A stretch of DNA of 64,000 nucleotides from RGIG3002 sp045546775 (lineage in GTDB: Bacteria > Bacillota > Clostridia > Lachnospirales > Lachnospiraceae), in the NCBI GenBank assembly GCA_045546775.1, contig JAZQDM010000126.1, forward strand, positions 1 through 64,000. Direction: 5' to 3'. The notes under the pieces were generated by a model, which was given only the letters and a program-made list of their open reading frames with translations, was not told the DNA's origin and did no database searches. Positions 25,589 through 33,702 of this stretch are shown here, piece after piece. The translations under genes and the position numbers were made by a program. Numbering within the stretch: the stretch's first letter is position 1; each line of letters starts with the position of its first letter.

Positions 25589-26011
25589 ATGCCAGCAGGT
25601 CATATTTTTGCATATTTTTGTTTAGCCGCAATCGGTTTCATGATGTTTTGGATAGGCGTAAGCCGTTGGAAACAACGGCTTTCCTGTACTGAGCAGATTA
25701 CCGGTAGATTTCTTACGACAGAACCTGTCAGGAGTGGGAAAAGCATTAAAACAGTCGGTAAATTTGAGTATACCTATGGAGGACAAAAGAAGACACAATT
25801 TGCTATGGATGATTTATCCGGTCGAAAAAAGCATTTATTTACAGAAAACGAAACATATACTTTGTATGTTAATCCTAACAATCCAAACGAATTCCGCTGT
25901 ACAAAGAAAACGTTTTCTTTGCAAGATTTCTGGCTGGTAATCATGGGTGGCTTCTTTTTGTTTGGTACTTTGCTTGTGGTTTTGGTGGAAATATTAGAAA
26001 TGGTTTTTTGA
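25589..26011 (+). CDS. DUF3592-like membrane protein
   Basis: 140 residues from ATG 25589, 4-5 nt after GGGAGG. TM1 at about residues 5-25, then an exposed domain with GKFEYTYGGQKKTQF and YTLYVNPNNPNEFRC, the DUF3592 pattern ('Y-x-V-x-P-x-N-P'), then a C-terminal TM (about 112-135). Short 28-bp gap after rhuM suggests cotranscription. Function unknown. Confidence 0.75.
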   Translation: MPAGHIFAYFCLAAIGFMMFWIGVSRWKQRLSCTEQITGRFLTTEPVRSGKSIKTVGKFEYTYGGQKKTQFAMDDLSGRKKHLFTENETYTLYVNPNNPNEFRCTKKTFSLQDFWLVIMGGFFLFGTLLVVLVEILEMVF

Positions 26012-26034
26012 TATATTACAATCTATGATATAAT
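26008..26034 (+). promoter_or_regulatory. Extended -10 promoter, possibly for the 26159 gene
   Basis: TTGATA (26008-26013) and TGATATAAT with consensus -10 at 26029-26034; the spacer is 15 bp but the TGn extension compensates. Confidence 0.45.
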
Positions 26035-26095
26035 CTTTAAAAGAAGGTGGTTGCATCAAGAAAAGATAAAATGCAAAGGAAGAGAGGAGTTTTTA

Positions 26096-26125
26096 TTGAC
26101 TGCACGTAATGTGCAGATGTAACTT
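26096..26125 (+). promoter_or_regulatory. Palindromic MerR-type promoter upstream of the 26159 gene
   Basis: TTGACT (26096-26101), an 18-bp spacer holding the palindrome CTGCACGTAATGTGCAG, then TAACTT (26120-26125). The 21-nt block is 20/21 identical to 27617-27637, just ahead of the merR-type gene. MerR regulators bind palindromes lying between over-spaced -35 and -10 boxes (established). Confidence 0.5.
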
Positions 26126-26158
26126 TTAAATAAATGTTTGGGACAAGGGTGGGAAGAT

Positions 26159-27085
26159 ATGAAAATAAATATTGATACAAAAAAAGTGGTGGAAACCAGT
26201 ACAAATATTTTACAGAAAACAACAGATATTAGTAAAAAGACCGCAGGTGCATTGAAGGAAGGGGCAAAATCAATATCGGATAAATCAAAACAGGATAGTT
26301 ATTTACGTCGTATGAAAAAATACAATCCTTTGTTTTGGGAGCAATATAAAAGCGAAGACTATCACATTCCAAATATGATAATGATTGTCGATGATGCAGT
26401 CAGACGTGGAATCGATGTTTGCGAAGGTGCCATTGGTTGGACCAATATGGAAAAGGATATAGAGGTGCTTTATCTTTATGATGAGGCAGTTGAAATGAGT
26501 GGAATTCAATTTGTACCCAATGTAACATGTGATGCGGTATATTATGTTGATAGTTTTGCGCGTAATCGATTTATTAAGTTAGACTGTATTTTTTCTAAAG
26601 CACATGAGGAAAGATTGGCAGAGTTAAAACATATAGCATATTCGTTGGGAGCAAAATTTTGTTCCATTGAAATAAGTGAATCTAGCAAAGAAATAAAAGT
26701 GGATAAAAGAAAAGCTGAAATTAAAAAGGGTTCATTGCCCGGAGCAGCTGGCGAACAAAGCATGGCTTATCAAGGAGGATATCAACGGGATGGCCGGGTA
26801 GAAGTGAAATTTGAAGGAAGTAACATTCCGAAAGAGCCCGAATTAAAGTGGTTTGCTCATGATGATAATATAAAAAGACTGATTGAGATGCGATGCAACA
26901 ATGGTAATTCTATAAAAGCAGAGACATTAGAGTTGTCAGGGACTTCGTCTGCAACAATGTCTCAGAAAACAGCGTATGCAATTGATGGTGCTATTAGCAA
27001 AATGCATATTAAAGGTAGTTCAACAATGGAATCTCAAGCAACAAAAGAGAATATGAGCAAGCTAATTTTTTATATTGAATTTTGA
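26159..27085 (+). CDS. Hypothetical soluble protein
   Basis: 308 residues from ATG 26159; an in-frame TTG at 26138 is less likely. The N-terminal 50 residues are Lys/Ser/Thr-rich and helical (TNILQKTTDISKKTAGALKE). A globular domain follows with NMIMIVDDAVRRGIDVCEGA and DAVYYVDSFARNRFIKL. The C-terminus is strand-rich. No TM, signal or metal motif is visible and I cannot assign a family. The preceding promoter shares a palindrome with the region ahead of the MerR-type gene, suggesting it is a target of that regulator. Confidence 0.65.
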   Translation: MKINIDTKKVVETSTNILQKTTDISKKTAGALKEGAKSISDKSKQDSYLRRMKKYNPLFWEQYKSEDYHIPNMIMIVDDAVRRGIDVCEGAIGWTNMEKDIEVLYLYDEAVEMSGIQFVPNVTCDAVYYVDSFARNRFIKLDCIFSKAHEERLAELKHIAYSLGAKFCSIEISESSKEIKVDKRKAEIKKGSLPGAAGEQSMAYQGGYQRDGRVEVKFEGSNIPKEPELKWFAHDDNIKRLIEMRCNNGNSIKAETLELSGTSSATMSQKTAYAIDGAISKMHIKGSSTMESQATKENMSKLIFYIEF

Positions 27086-27105
27086 TAATAACGGTAGAGT
27101 AATTT

Positions 27106-27318
27106 TTGGAGAACCTCAACATGCTACTATCGCAGGATATAGAAAAGGAGATTGGACACATGTGTAATTTAGGTGAGGGAATTAAAGAAGAAGGTCTGCG
27201 GGCATTAATAGAAACATTAAGAGATTTATTGCCCACCTTTGATGATGTTTATGCAGCCGTAACAAAGAACGACATTTACAAAGATGTTACGGAGGAACAG
27301 GTTAAGAAATATTATTAA
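27106..27318 (+). pseudogene. Short C-terminal remnant resembling Rpn/PD-(D/E)XK transposase-like proteins
   Basis: The credible reading is ATG 27160 (52 residues, AAGGAG upstream), beginning MCNLGEGIKEEGLRALIETL. The longer frame back to a TTG at 27106 adds QDIEKEIGHMCN. This matches the C-terminal region of Rpn-family PD-(D/E)XK proteins, in which MCNLSxGIEExG marks the boundary after the nuclease domain. The nuclease part is absent here, so it is either a truncated remnant or a small independent protein. Followed by a terminator. Confidence 0.5.
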
Positions 27319-27348
27319 GCAATTACAATTTAATATCAAACAGCGCAA

Positions 27349-27398
27349 GGCCGCTTGTCTTCACATTTTGTAAGTGAGAGCAGGCGGTCTTTTTCTTT
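27349..27398 (+). terminator. Intrinsic terminator
   Basis: A 16-bp arm at 27349-27364 pairs with 27374-27389 (a few G-T pairs, one mismatch) around a 9-nt loop, followed by TTTTTCTTT. Confidence 0.75.
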
Positions 27399-27400
27399 AT

Positions 27401-27539
27401 AGGAAAGACCTTGTCACACTAAAGTGTGAAAGTCTTTCCTATTAAAGCAAAAACGCTCCGCGAGGATGCGCACTTGCGCGTACAAGGAAGATGTCGCTAT
27501 CGCGACCGCGCTCGGCGCGAGAGTCCGCTTGCGGACTCT
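27401..27539. repeat. Array of five consecutive hairpins
   Basis: Within the 342-bp gap before the merR-type gene there is a hairpin AGGAAAGAC...GTCTTTCCT (27401-27440, inner CACAC/GTGTG). Then come four short GC-rich hairpins almost end to end: 27466-27481 (loop ACTT), 27493-27506 GTCGC/GCGAC (loop TATC), 27507-27519 CGCGC/GCGCG (loop TCG) and 27520-27539 AGAGTCCG/CGGACTCT. The block is far more GC-rich than its surroundings, and no credible gene covers it. Most like a REP/palindromic dispersed element. Confidence 0.65.
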
Positions 27540-27616
27540 TTGTTCTACGCTTAAAATCCAATTCGCGAAAAAAACAGCTCCTTCTATGAAACCAAAAAAA
27601 TCATAGAAAAAAGTCT

Positions 27617-27646
27617 TTGACTGCACGTAACGTGCAGTTTTAGGCT
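27617..27646 (+). promoter_or_regulatory. Palindromic MerR-type operator ahead of merR-like gene
   Basis: TTGACT (27617-27622), an 18-bp spacer with CTGCACGTAACGTGCAG, then TAGGCT (27641-27646). A transcript from this promoter would begin at about the AAGGAGG ribosome site (27649-27655). The site may therefore act mainly as an operator, or give a nearly leaderless mRNA. Confidence 0.5.
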
Positions 27647-27660
27647 GAAGGAGGAAGTGT

Positions 27661-27993
27661 ATGGAACTGATGAATTTAAAAACAATGTGCGAATTATTGG
27701 GGGTTACGAGAAGAAGCATCCAATGCTATGAAACGGCAGGATTGCTGCAGGCAACCGACAAAAACAAGTATGGTCATTTGCTATACGATGAGCAGGCTTT
27801 TCACAGGGCAGAAATGATTAAGTTTTTGCATCAATTAGGCTTCAAGTTAAAGGAAATCAAAAAAATAATAGACGCGCCCAATAGTGTGAAAAAGGAGGAA
27901 ATTGAGAAGCGCGTATGTGAACTGGAAGACGATAAAGAGAAGCTTGATTTCATCATAAAAAAAGCAACTGAGTATATGGAAAGTTTAACTTAA
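27661..27993 (+). CDS. MerR-family transcriptional regulator
   Basis: 110 residues. The winged HTH is clear in MNLKTMCELLGVTRRSIQCY with the second half GHLLYDEQAFHRAEMIKFLH, then the effector-side coiled coil (EKRVCELEDDKEKLDFIIKK). No metal-binding cysteines cluster at the C-terminus, so it is probably not a metal sensor. A near-identical palindrome upstream of this gene and of the 26159 gene points to a small regulon. A membrane protein and a lipoprotein gene follow 27 and about 600 bp later and may be cotranscribed. Confidence 0.9.
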   Translation: MELMNLKTMCELLGVTRRSIQCYETAGLLQATDKNKYGHLLYDEQAFHRAEMIKFLHQLGFKLKEIKKIIDAPNSVKKEEIEKRVCELEDDKEKLDFIIKKATEYMESLT

Positions 27994-28020
27994 AAAAGGT
28001 ACATAAGGAGGAATTTTAAT

Positions 28021-28587
28021 ATGAACAAAGGAAAAACAAAGGCAGTTTTATATCCATTTTTGATGACAGTAATAGGTTCTGTTTTGATGTTACTCATGCT
28101 GGTATTGCCGTTTGCGTCCGCGGATAGTGATTACAAAGAGCGCCTTATGAAGTATGAGGACGAAATGTACATGGAAGAGATTGGCATGACAAATAAACAG
28201 GCAGTAAATATTTCTCTGGCAGAGTTTCTCAAGATGTATGCAGAAGCTGCGAAACAGGATACTTATCGGACAATCAGTATCGTGTGCATCGCAGTGATTA
28301 GTGTGTTTGCAGCATTTGCGGCGCTCACATTATTACTGTCGTTACTAAAAAAACCGATTGCAATAATCATATTTGATTTGCTGACGATGGCAGCGTTTCG
28401 GGTGGTGCATTTTGATTTCGAAGACAGGGGTGTTATCCCGAGTAGCAAATACGAATGGGGCATGGTAAATTACATGACTTACATCATCGGCATTGTCATT
28501 CTTGTCGGTGCGGTATGGTTATTCATAGAAAAAAGAAAAGCAAAAAAATTGGCAAAAGAACAACCGGAAGTGTTGGTTCAGGAGTAG
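28021..28587 (+). CDS. Three-TM membrane protein
   Basis: 188 residues. TM1 (about 12-32) is followed by an extracytoplasmic loop of about 50 residues, TM2 (about 84-110, a long hydrophobic run possibly forming a hairpin) and TM3 (about 155-175), with a basic cytoplasmic tail. AAGGAGG precedes the ATG. It directly follows the MerR-type gene and precedes a lipoprotein by 10 bp. No family recognised. Confidence 0.7.
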   Translation: MNKGKTKAVLYPFLMTVIGSVLMLLMLVLPFASADSDYKERLMKYEDEMYMEEIGMTNKQAVNISLAEFLKMYAEAAKQDTYRTISIVCIAVISVFAAFAALTLLLSLLKKPIAIIIFDLLTMAAFRVVHFDFEDRGVIPSSKYEWGMVNYMTYIIGIVILVGAVWLFIEKRKAKKLAKEQPEVLVQE

Positions 28588-28597
28588 GAGGGCGTGT

Positions 28598-29134
28598 ATG
28601 AACAGAGGTTATATAAAAAGAATATGCATCATAGTGTGTTTGACGATGTTGCTCGTTGGTTGCCTTGCAGGATGCGGGAGAAAAAAAGATTCACCAGACA
28701 GTGAATGGCCTGTTGGCGGTTTAGGAGACATGTATGCCTCAGCAAGTACAGTTGAGGCAAGTACGATTGAAGCAAGTGTAGATGTGCCGGAACCCACGAC
28801 CGAAAATGTAGCTGAATCGGAGTCTACAACTGAAAATGTGGATGTGCCTGAAACGGAGACGATGGCATCAGATGGCATGCGGCCGGAATTTAAAGAGGCG
28901 ATGGACAGCTATGAAACTTTTATGAACCAATACTGCGATTTTATGAAAAAGTATGCCGAAAATCCGTCGGATTTAGGATTGCTTACGGAGTATGCGGATT
29001 ATATGGCGCAGTATGCGGAAACAATGGAAAAAATAAATGCTATCGAGCAAAAAGAGTTGTCTGATGAAGAGTTAAAGTATTATCTTGAAGTGACAGCAAG
29101 AGTAACTCAGAAACTTGCAGAAGCAGCACAGTAA
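28598..29134 (+). CDS. DUF6591-like lipoprotein
   Basis: 178 residues with signal peptide and lipobox (LVGCLAGC; either Cys could be lipidated). A low-complexity Ser/Thr/Glu linker has repeats of TTENV(A/D)xxE. The C-terminal helical domain DSYETFMNQYCDFMKKYAEN ... YADYMAQYAETMEKI is the DUF6591 type, a short four-helix unit common in Firmicute lipoproteins. AGGAGGG lies upstream. It closes the merR-membrane protein-lipoprotein set and is followed by a terminator. Confidence 0.8.
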   Translation: MNRGYIKRICIIVCLTMLLVGCLAGCGRKKDSPDSEWPVGGLGDMYASASTVEASTIEASVDVPEPTTENVAESESTTENVDVPETETMASDGMRPEFKEAMDSYETFMNQYCDFMKKYAENPSDLGLLTEYADYMAQYAETMEKINAIEQKELSDEELKYYLEVTARVTQKLAEAAQ

Positions 29135-29162
29135 AAAATAATATAAATGAATAGTATTTTGT

Positions 29163-29206
29163 AGGAGATATTTTTTGGATAAGGAAGTATCTCCTGTTTT
29201 CATTTT
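29163..29206 (+). terminator. Intrinsic terminator
   Basis: AGGAGATA (29163-29170) pairs with TATCTCCT (29188-29195), followed by a T-rich run. Confidence 0.7.
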
Positions 29207-29261
29207 ATCAATAACTATGCTAAAATAACCCTATCAAACCAAAACGAAAGGAATCAAAATT

Positions 29262-29612
29262 ATGTTATTTATACAATACCCAAAATGCACCACATGCCAG
29301 AGAGCAAAAAAATGGTTGGACGAGCACAAAATTGAGTACGATAACCGTCATATTGCGGAGCAAAATCCGACCTATGAAGAGTTGAAAGAATGGTATGGAA
29401 AAAGTGGCTTGCCACTCAAAAAGTTTTTTAATACAAGTGGTATTTTGTACAAGGAAATGCAGCTGAAAGATAAGCTTGCGACCATGAGCGAAGAGGAGCA
29501 GTTACAGCTTCTTGCAACAAACGGGATGCTTGTGAAGCGCCCCATTATTGTGGATGGAAATACAGTGATGACCGGTTTCAAAGAAGCGGAGTGGAGCGAA
29601 AAAATAAAGTAG
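29262..29612 (+). CDS. ArsC/Spx-superfamily protein
   Basis: 116 residues, thioredoxin-like fold. The N-terminal redox motif CTTC lies at residues 9-12 (IQYPKCTTCQRAKKWLDEH). The C-terminal RPIIVDGNTVMTGFKEAEW contains the conserved Arg-Pro of ArsC/YffB/Spx proteins. The CxxC and the lack of the RNA-polymerase-binding pattern of true Spx favour an ArsC-like reductase of unknown substrate. No arsenic-resistance genes are nearby. Preceded by an extended -10 (TGCTAAAAT) and AAAGGAA; first gene of an operon with the helicase and GNAT genes. Confidence 0.88.
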   Translation: MLFIQYPKCTTCQRAKKWLDEHKIEYDNRHIAEQNPTYEELKEWYGKSGLPLKKFFNTSGILYKEMQLKDKLATMSEEEQLQLLATNGMLVKRPIIVDGNTVMTGFKEAEWSEKIK

Positions 29613-29642
29613 TCAAAAGGCGCATGTAGGAAGTAAGTTTCA

Positions 29643-32159
29643 ATGAATGTAACAGACACAAATCTTTTTGAAAATGTCCGTTTTTGTTATCCGTTTCGTG
29701 ATTACCAGAGACGGGTACTGGAGCAGATTGATGAATTGTTGGGCGATGAAAAATTGCATGTTGTGGCAGCACCCGGCTCAGGCAAGACGGTGCTTGGATT
29801 GGAAGTGATTCGACGGATCAATCGAAAAACTCTTATTTTGGTGCCGACCGTGAATTTGAGAAATCAATGGAAGCAAAGATTTCTGGAATTATTTTTGTCG
29901 CAAGACGATGAAGATATGCGCCAAAAATGGGAGCAGTTATTTTCGGATGATTTAAAAAATCCGGGAATCATTACATGCACAACGTATCAGGCGTTACATC
30001 ACCTTTACAAAGAAAAGCAAGAAGAGGGCGCGGACGCATTCCGAGCTCTGCTTTGCATGTACAAAAAGGCGGGGATACAAACGATTTGTCTGGACGAGGC
30101 GCATCATTTGAAACAGGAATGGTGGAAGGCGCTTACCGAGTTTGTCGGCGGAATGGAGGCGAAGCTTATTTCCCTGACAGCGACGCCGCCCATGGACACA
30201 TCCGATTTGGAATGGAAGCGTTACATTGAGCTATGCGGCGACATCGATTTGGAGATTTTTGTGCCGGAGATGGTAGTGAAAAAGTGTCTTTGCCCGCATC
30301 AGGATTACCTCTACCTTTGCAAGCCCACGGATGCGGAAAAAGAGAAAGCAGATGAAGAGTTGCAAAACAACCGGGCATGCATCAACCAAATTTTGCGGGA
30401 TGTAGATTTGTATCGGGAAATCAAGCAGCTTCCTTTTTTGGTACGACCGAAAAAACATGCGGGATTGTTGGTAAAGTACCCGGACTATTTGGAGCATATT
30501 GTAAGTTATGCCGCGTATGTGCGGGACAATTTTCACATGGAACTGGAAGGCAGTTTGACCAATACAAGGGCTGCATTTCATAGCTGGGACAGACGCATTC
30601 AGGCAATGGTACAAAACACAGAAGTGACCGAACCGAGTGCATGGTTTGTGCCTCTTATGCGCGACATTTTGGAAAACAATCCGGAATATTATTCCGAGGA
30701 ACTGCGGGAAAAACTTCGCACCATGTTATCCAAAAACCATATGTTGCGGAATGGAAAAGCGTCCATGCATCACAGCGTAGAAAATTTTTATCGAATTCTC
30801 CACAATTCCGCGTCGAAGCTGGATGCCATTGTGGATATCGCACAGGCAGAATCCAACAATATGGGGAAAACACTGCGTTGTCTCGTATTGATGGATTACA
30901 TCCGCAAGGAAGATTTGAGTAAAGTAGCAACCGAGGAACCGCTGACGGATTTGGGCGTGTGTACAGTGTTTGAGCGTTTGCGGAGGCAGGAACATTTGGG
31001 CAATCTGGAAACGTATTTTGCCGCAGAAACAAATCCGAATGTGGCACAGACAAAAACCTATCGGACGCGCCTTGGTGTATTGACCGGAAGTCTTGTGATT
31101 TTGCCGGAAGCGGTGATGGACAGACTGTCATCGACTTATGGCATAACAAATGCAAAAAAGATTGGTGTGACAGGCTATGCCATACTGGAAGGAAAGAACG
31201 AGAGCACCGATGAAATCACTACAGCCGTAACCCAATTTTTTGAACAGGGCCAGATAGAAATTTTGATTGGAACCGCGTCGCTCCTTGGGGAAGGCTGGGA
31301 TGCACCGGCAGTCAATTCCCTTCTTATCGGCAGTACATCGGCGACCTATGTAAAGACAAATCAGATGCGCGGGCGTGCGCTCCGCATTGACAGGGAGAAT
31401 CCGGATAAAGTGTCCAATGTGTGGCATTTTATGGCTGTTGCCGATATGGCGGATAACTCTCCTGAATATCCGGCGATGAAACAGCGTTTTGACACTATTT
31501 TGGGACTGAGCATGGACGGAAAGCGCGTGGAAAACGGTATAAACCGTCTTTTGGACGAAGGGCACACAATGGACCCTGCGGAACAATGGAATGAGTGGAT
31601 GAAAGAAAAGGCCGCAGACCGAAAAGGCGTTTTGGAAGCGTGGAAAAACATACGCGATAATTATGGTACGTCGGAAGTGCGGAATGTAGTTGCTGTCCAA
31701 GAAAAACCGGATTACCGTGCAAATACAAGATGGCTCAAAAAGAAACAGCTTTTGCGGGTGGCAAATGCCATTGTCAGTACATTAAAAGAGCGGAACATGA
31801 TTCGGGAAGGTGTTGTGTTAAAATGCACGCGGGAAAACAAACAGATTTTGTTTTATCTGGAGTGTGCTTCCGAGCATGACAGCCGCCTTTTTGCGGATTG
31901 TATGCGGCAGGCAGTTTCCCCGCTTAGTGCACCAAAATATATGATAAGGCTGGGATTTTTTAGGCATCGTCATTTTGCGGTGCCGGACGTTCTTGCCACG
32001 CGGAAAGAAATTGCGACGCAGTTTTGCACGAAAATGAACAGGGGAGCAAAATTGTTTTATAGCCGAACGTCAAAAGGCGAATTAGAGCTATTGAATGCAA
32101 AAATAAGACAAAGCACAGTGCAGAGAAGAGCTGTGGAAATGGTCAAAGAATTGATGTAG
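29643..32159 (+). CDS. Superfamily 2 DEAD/DEAH helicase-like ATPase
   Basis: 838 residues. The Q-motif-like RDYQRRVLEQ is followed by Walker A APGSGKTVLG (residues 43-52), motif Ia ILVPTVNLRNQW, motif II CLDEAHHLKQEW, motif III SLTATPP, motif V region GTASLLGEGWDAPAVNS and motif VI NQMRGRALRIDR. This is the arrangement of type III restriction/UvrB-like SF2 enzymes. The 200-residue insertion between motif III and the second RecA lobe and the C-terminal 200 residues have no motif I recognise. No nuclease or methylase is adjacent, so DNA repair or defence roles are both open. Confidence 0.88.
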   Translation: MNVTDTNLFENVRFCYPFRDYQRRVLEQIDELLGDEKLHVVAAPGSGKTVLGLEVIRRINRKTLILVPTVNLRNQWKQRFLELFLSQDDEDMRQKWEQLFSDDLKNPGIITCTTYQALHHLYKEKQEEGADAFRALLCMYKKAGIQTICLDEAHHLKQEWWKALTEFVGGMEAKLISLTATPPMDTSDLEWKRYIELCGDIDLEIFVPEMVVKKCLCPHQDYLYLCKPTDAEKEKADEELQNNRACINQILRDVDLYREIKQLPFLVRPKKHAGLLVKYPDYLEHIVSYAAYVRDNFHMELEGSLTNTRAAFHSWDRRIQAMVQNTEVTEPSAWFVPLMRDILENNPEYYSEELREKLRTMLSKNHMLRNGKASMHHSVENFYRILHNSASKLDAIVDIAQAESNNMGKTLRCLVLMDYIRKEDLSKVATEEPLTDLGVCTVFERLRRQEHLGNLETYFAAETNPNVAQTKTYRTRLGVLTGSLVILPEAVMDRLSSTYGITNAKKIGVTGYAILEGKNESTDEITTAVTQFFEQGQIEILIGTASLLGEGWDAPAVNSLLIGSTSATYVKTNQMRGRALRIDRENPDKVSNVWHFMAVADMADNSPEYPAMKQRFDTILGLSMDGKRVENGINRLLDEGHTMDPAEQWNEWMKEKAADRKGVLEAWKNIRDNYGTSEVRNVVAVQEKPDYRANTRWLKKKQLLRVANAIVSTLKERNMIREGVVLKCTRENKQILFYLECASEHDSRLFADCMRQAVSPLSAPKYMIRLGFFRHRHFAVPDVLATRKEIATQFCTKMNRGAKLFYSRTSKGELELLNAKIRQSTVQRRAVEMVKELM

Positions 32160-32187
32160 ATAGATTAAAAAAAGAAAGGATTTGTAA

Positions 32188-32691
32188 ATGGATAGATTTG
32201 AGTTTCGCAACATCCGGCAAGACGAGGCAGACCAGGCGGTTATTATCGAGCAGATTTGCTTTCCGCCTCATGAAGCCTGCTCGGAGCAAAATATGAAGGA
32301 ACGTATCGCAAAAGCACCGGAGATGTTTTTGGTTGCGATGGACAAAACGACAGGAAAGATTGCCGGATTTTTTAATGGGCTTGCGACAGAGGAAGAAACT
32401 TTTCGGGATGAATTTTTTACAGATGCCAATTTGTATGACCCGTCCGGCAAAAACATCATGTTGCTTGGGCTGGACGTATTGCCTGACTATCGCATGCAAG
32501 GACTTGCCAGAGAACTGGTGCGCCGCTATATGGAGCATGAAAAGAAAAACAACCGCAAAAAAGCGATTTTAACTTGTCTGGAGTCGAAAGTCGAGATGTA
32601 CAAAAAGATGGGTTTTCAGGATGATGGCATGGCTGATTCTTCCTGGGGCGGAGAGCAGTGGCATGAGATGAGTTATATGATTTGCAAATAG
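32188..32691 (+). CDS. GNAT-family N-acetyltransferase
   Basis: 167 residues. The acetyl-CoA site is in MLLGLDVLPDYRMQGLAREL (motif A, V-x-P-x-x-R-x-x-G-L), and the N-terminal FRNIRQDEADQAVIIEQICF resembles arylalkylamine-type GNATs. KKAILTCLESKVEMYKKMGF is the usual C-terminal substrate arm. AAAGGA lies upstream. Third gene after the ArsC-like and helicase genes, ending at a bidirectional terminator. Substrate unknown. Confidence 0.92.
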   Translation: MDRFEFRNIRQDEADQAVIIEQICFPPHEACSEQNMKERIAKAPEMFLVAMDKTTGKIAGFFNGLATEEETFRDEFFTDANLYDPSGKNIMLLGLDVLPDYRMQGLARELVRRYMEHEKKNNRKKAILTCLESKVEMYKKMGFQDDGMADSSWGGEQWHEMSYMICK

Positions 32692-32701
32692 TAAGATATA
32701 A

Positions 32702-32749
32702 AAAATGCCTCGTATGCTTTGTTAATCACAACAACATACGGGGCATTTT
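32702..32749. terminator. Bidirectional terminator
   Basis: A 15-bp arm at 32702-32716 (AAAATGCCTCGTATG) pairs with 32735-32749 with one G-T pair, A/T-flanked on both sides, between convergent genes. Confidence 0.85.
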
Positions 32750-32751
32750 CA

Positions 32752-33084
32752 TTAGTTAAAAGCTTCTTTGCAACTGTTGACTACGCATAACAAAATGGCA
32801 GGTCCGATAATTAAAGCTGCTAAAGAATAAACAATGTTGTTTCCGTTCAGCAGATTGATAATGAAATTAATTGCTGCCGCTCCACATACAAGGTATAAGC
32901 CGATCCATTTTTTTGCAAAAAGTAACAAGCAAACACCTGTAAGCAACAGTGCTGAAGAGATAAGGGTAAAAGCTACATTGGAAAACAATAAGTATCCGGT
33001 AACCAAATAGTACAATACGCGCAATACCCAAATTGAATTAACAACAAGCAAGAACCACAACCAAACTTTACAACCTGTATTCAT
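32752..33084 (-). CDS. Small four-TM protein, paralogue of the 33152 gene
   Basis: 110 residues from ATG at 33084, preceded by AAAGGAGG; the in-frame extension to 33141 lacks a site. Starts MNTGCKVWLWFLLVVNSIW and has four hydrophobic helices with conserved 'TGVCLLLFAKKWIGLYLV'. It aligns end to end with the next gene upstream (MSKGCKIWLWLLLIANVL, AGVCILLFKQNKIGFYLI), so the pair is a tandem duplication. Family unnamed to my knowledge. Confidence 0.75.
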   Translation of the reverse strand: MNTGCKVWLWFLLVVNSIWVLRVLYYLVTGYLLFSNVAFTLISSALLLTGVCLLLFAKKWIGLYLVCGAAAINFIINLLNGNNIVYSLAALIIGPAILLCVVNSCKEAFN

Positions 33085-33151
33085 AAAAATCCTCCTTTGT
33101 AAAAATATTTTTTTGTAAAAGCTAATATATCTGGGTGTCAAAATGACTATG

Positions 33152-33475
33152 TTAGGCGCTCTTTCTTAAGAACAAAAATGTAATAAGCGGCAAGATAGCG
33201 GCACCGATTACAGCCTGATTGAGTGGCACGTCTTTAAACATTAAACTATAAACAAATTCCATGATTGATGCCACGAGAATTAAATAAAAACCAATTTTGT
33301 TTTGTTTGAAAAGTAAAATACATACACCTGCAATAAGAACGACTCCGCATACTACGGCAGAAATCAAATCTTCCGTAAGTACATACCCGTCAATCCAAAA
33401 ATAAACAAGACCAACAGAGGCCAAAACATTAGCAATTAACAAAAGCCACAACCAGATTTTACATCCTTTCGACAT
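33152..33475 (-). CDS. Small four-TM protein, paralogue of the 32752 gene
   Basis: 107 residues. GCKIWLWLLLIANVLASVGL, the first TM, is followed by three more. The protein is probably integral with both ends inside. The two paralogues are 67 bp apart and likely cotranscribed. The 227-bp gap between 33475 and 33703 holds their divergent promoters and nothing else I can identify beyond the promoter listed. Confidence 0.75.
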   Translation of the reverse strand: MSKGCKIWLWLLLIANVLASVGLVYFWIDGYVLTEDLISAVVCGVVLIAGVCILLFKQNKIGFYLILVASIMEFVYSLMFKDVPLNQAVIGAAILPLITFLFLRKSA

Positions 33476-33621
33476 AACACATTCTCCTTATATCATCATG
33501 AAAAGATTTCCATGTATTTCAAAATAAAATAACGCAACAACAATATTGTATGAGACATTTTGTTTAGAGACAATAAGTCTAAAGTACTACAAGAATGAAT
33601 ATGATTTTTAATAAACTTTCG

Positions 33622-33650
33622 TTGTACAAATCACTTTAACGTGCTACAAT
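33622..33650 (+). promoter_or_regulatory. Promoter of surface protein-sortase operon
   Basis: TTGTAC (33622-33627) and TACAAT (33645-33650) with a 17-bp spacer, plus TGC extending the -10. Confidence 0.7.
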
Positions 33651-33702
33651 AAAAAATGGTTTATTTTGTAAATACTTAGGACAAATTTAGGAGGGATTTA
33701 TT

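Noticed and set aside
27466..27539. Possible CRISPR array
   Set aside because: The hairpins differ in sequence and there are no equal repeats or spacers.
27414..27719. 101-codon minus-strand frame over the hairpin array
   Set aside because: It reads through palindromes into the MerR gene and has no ribosome site; best explained as a shadow of the repeat.
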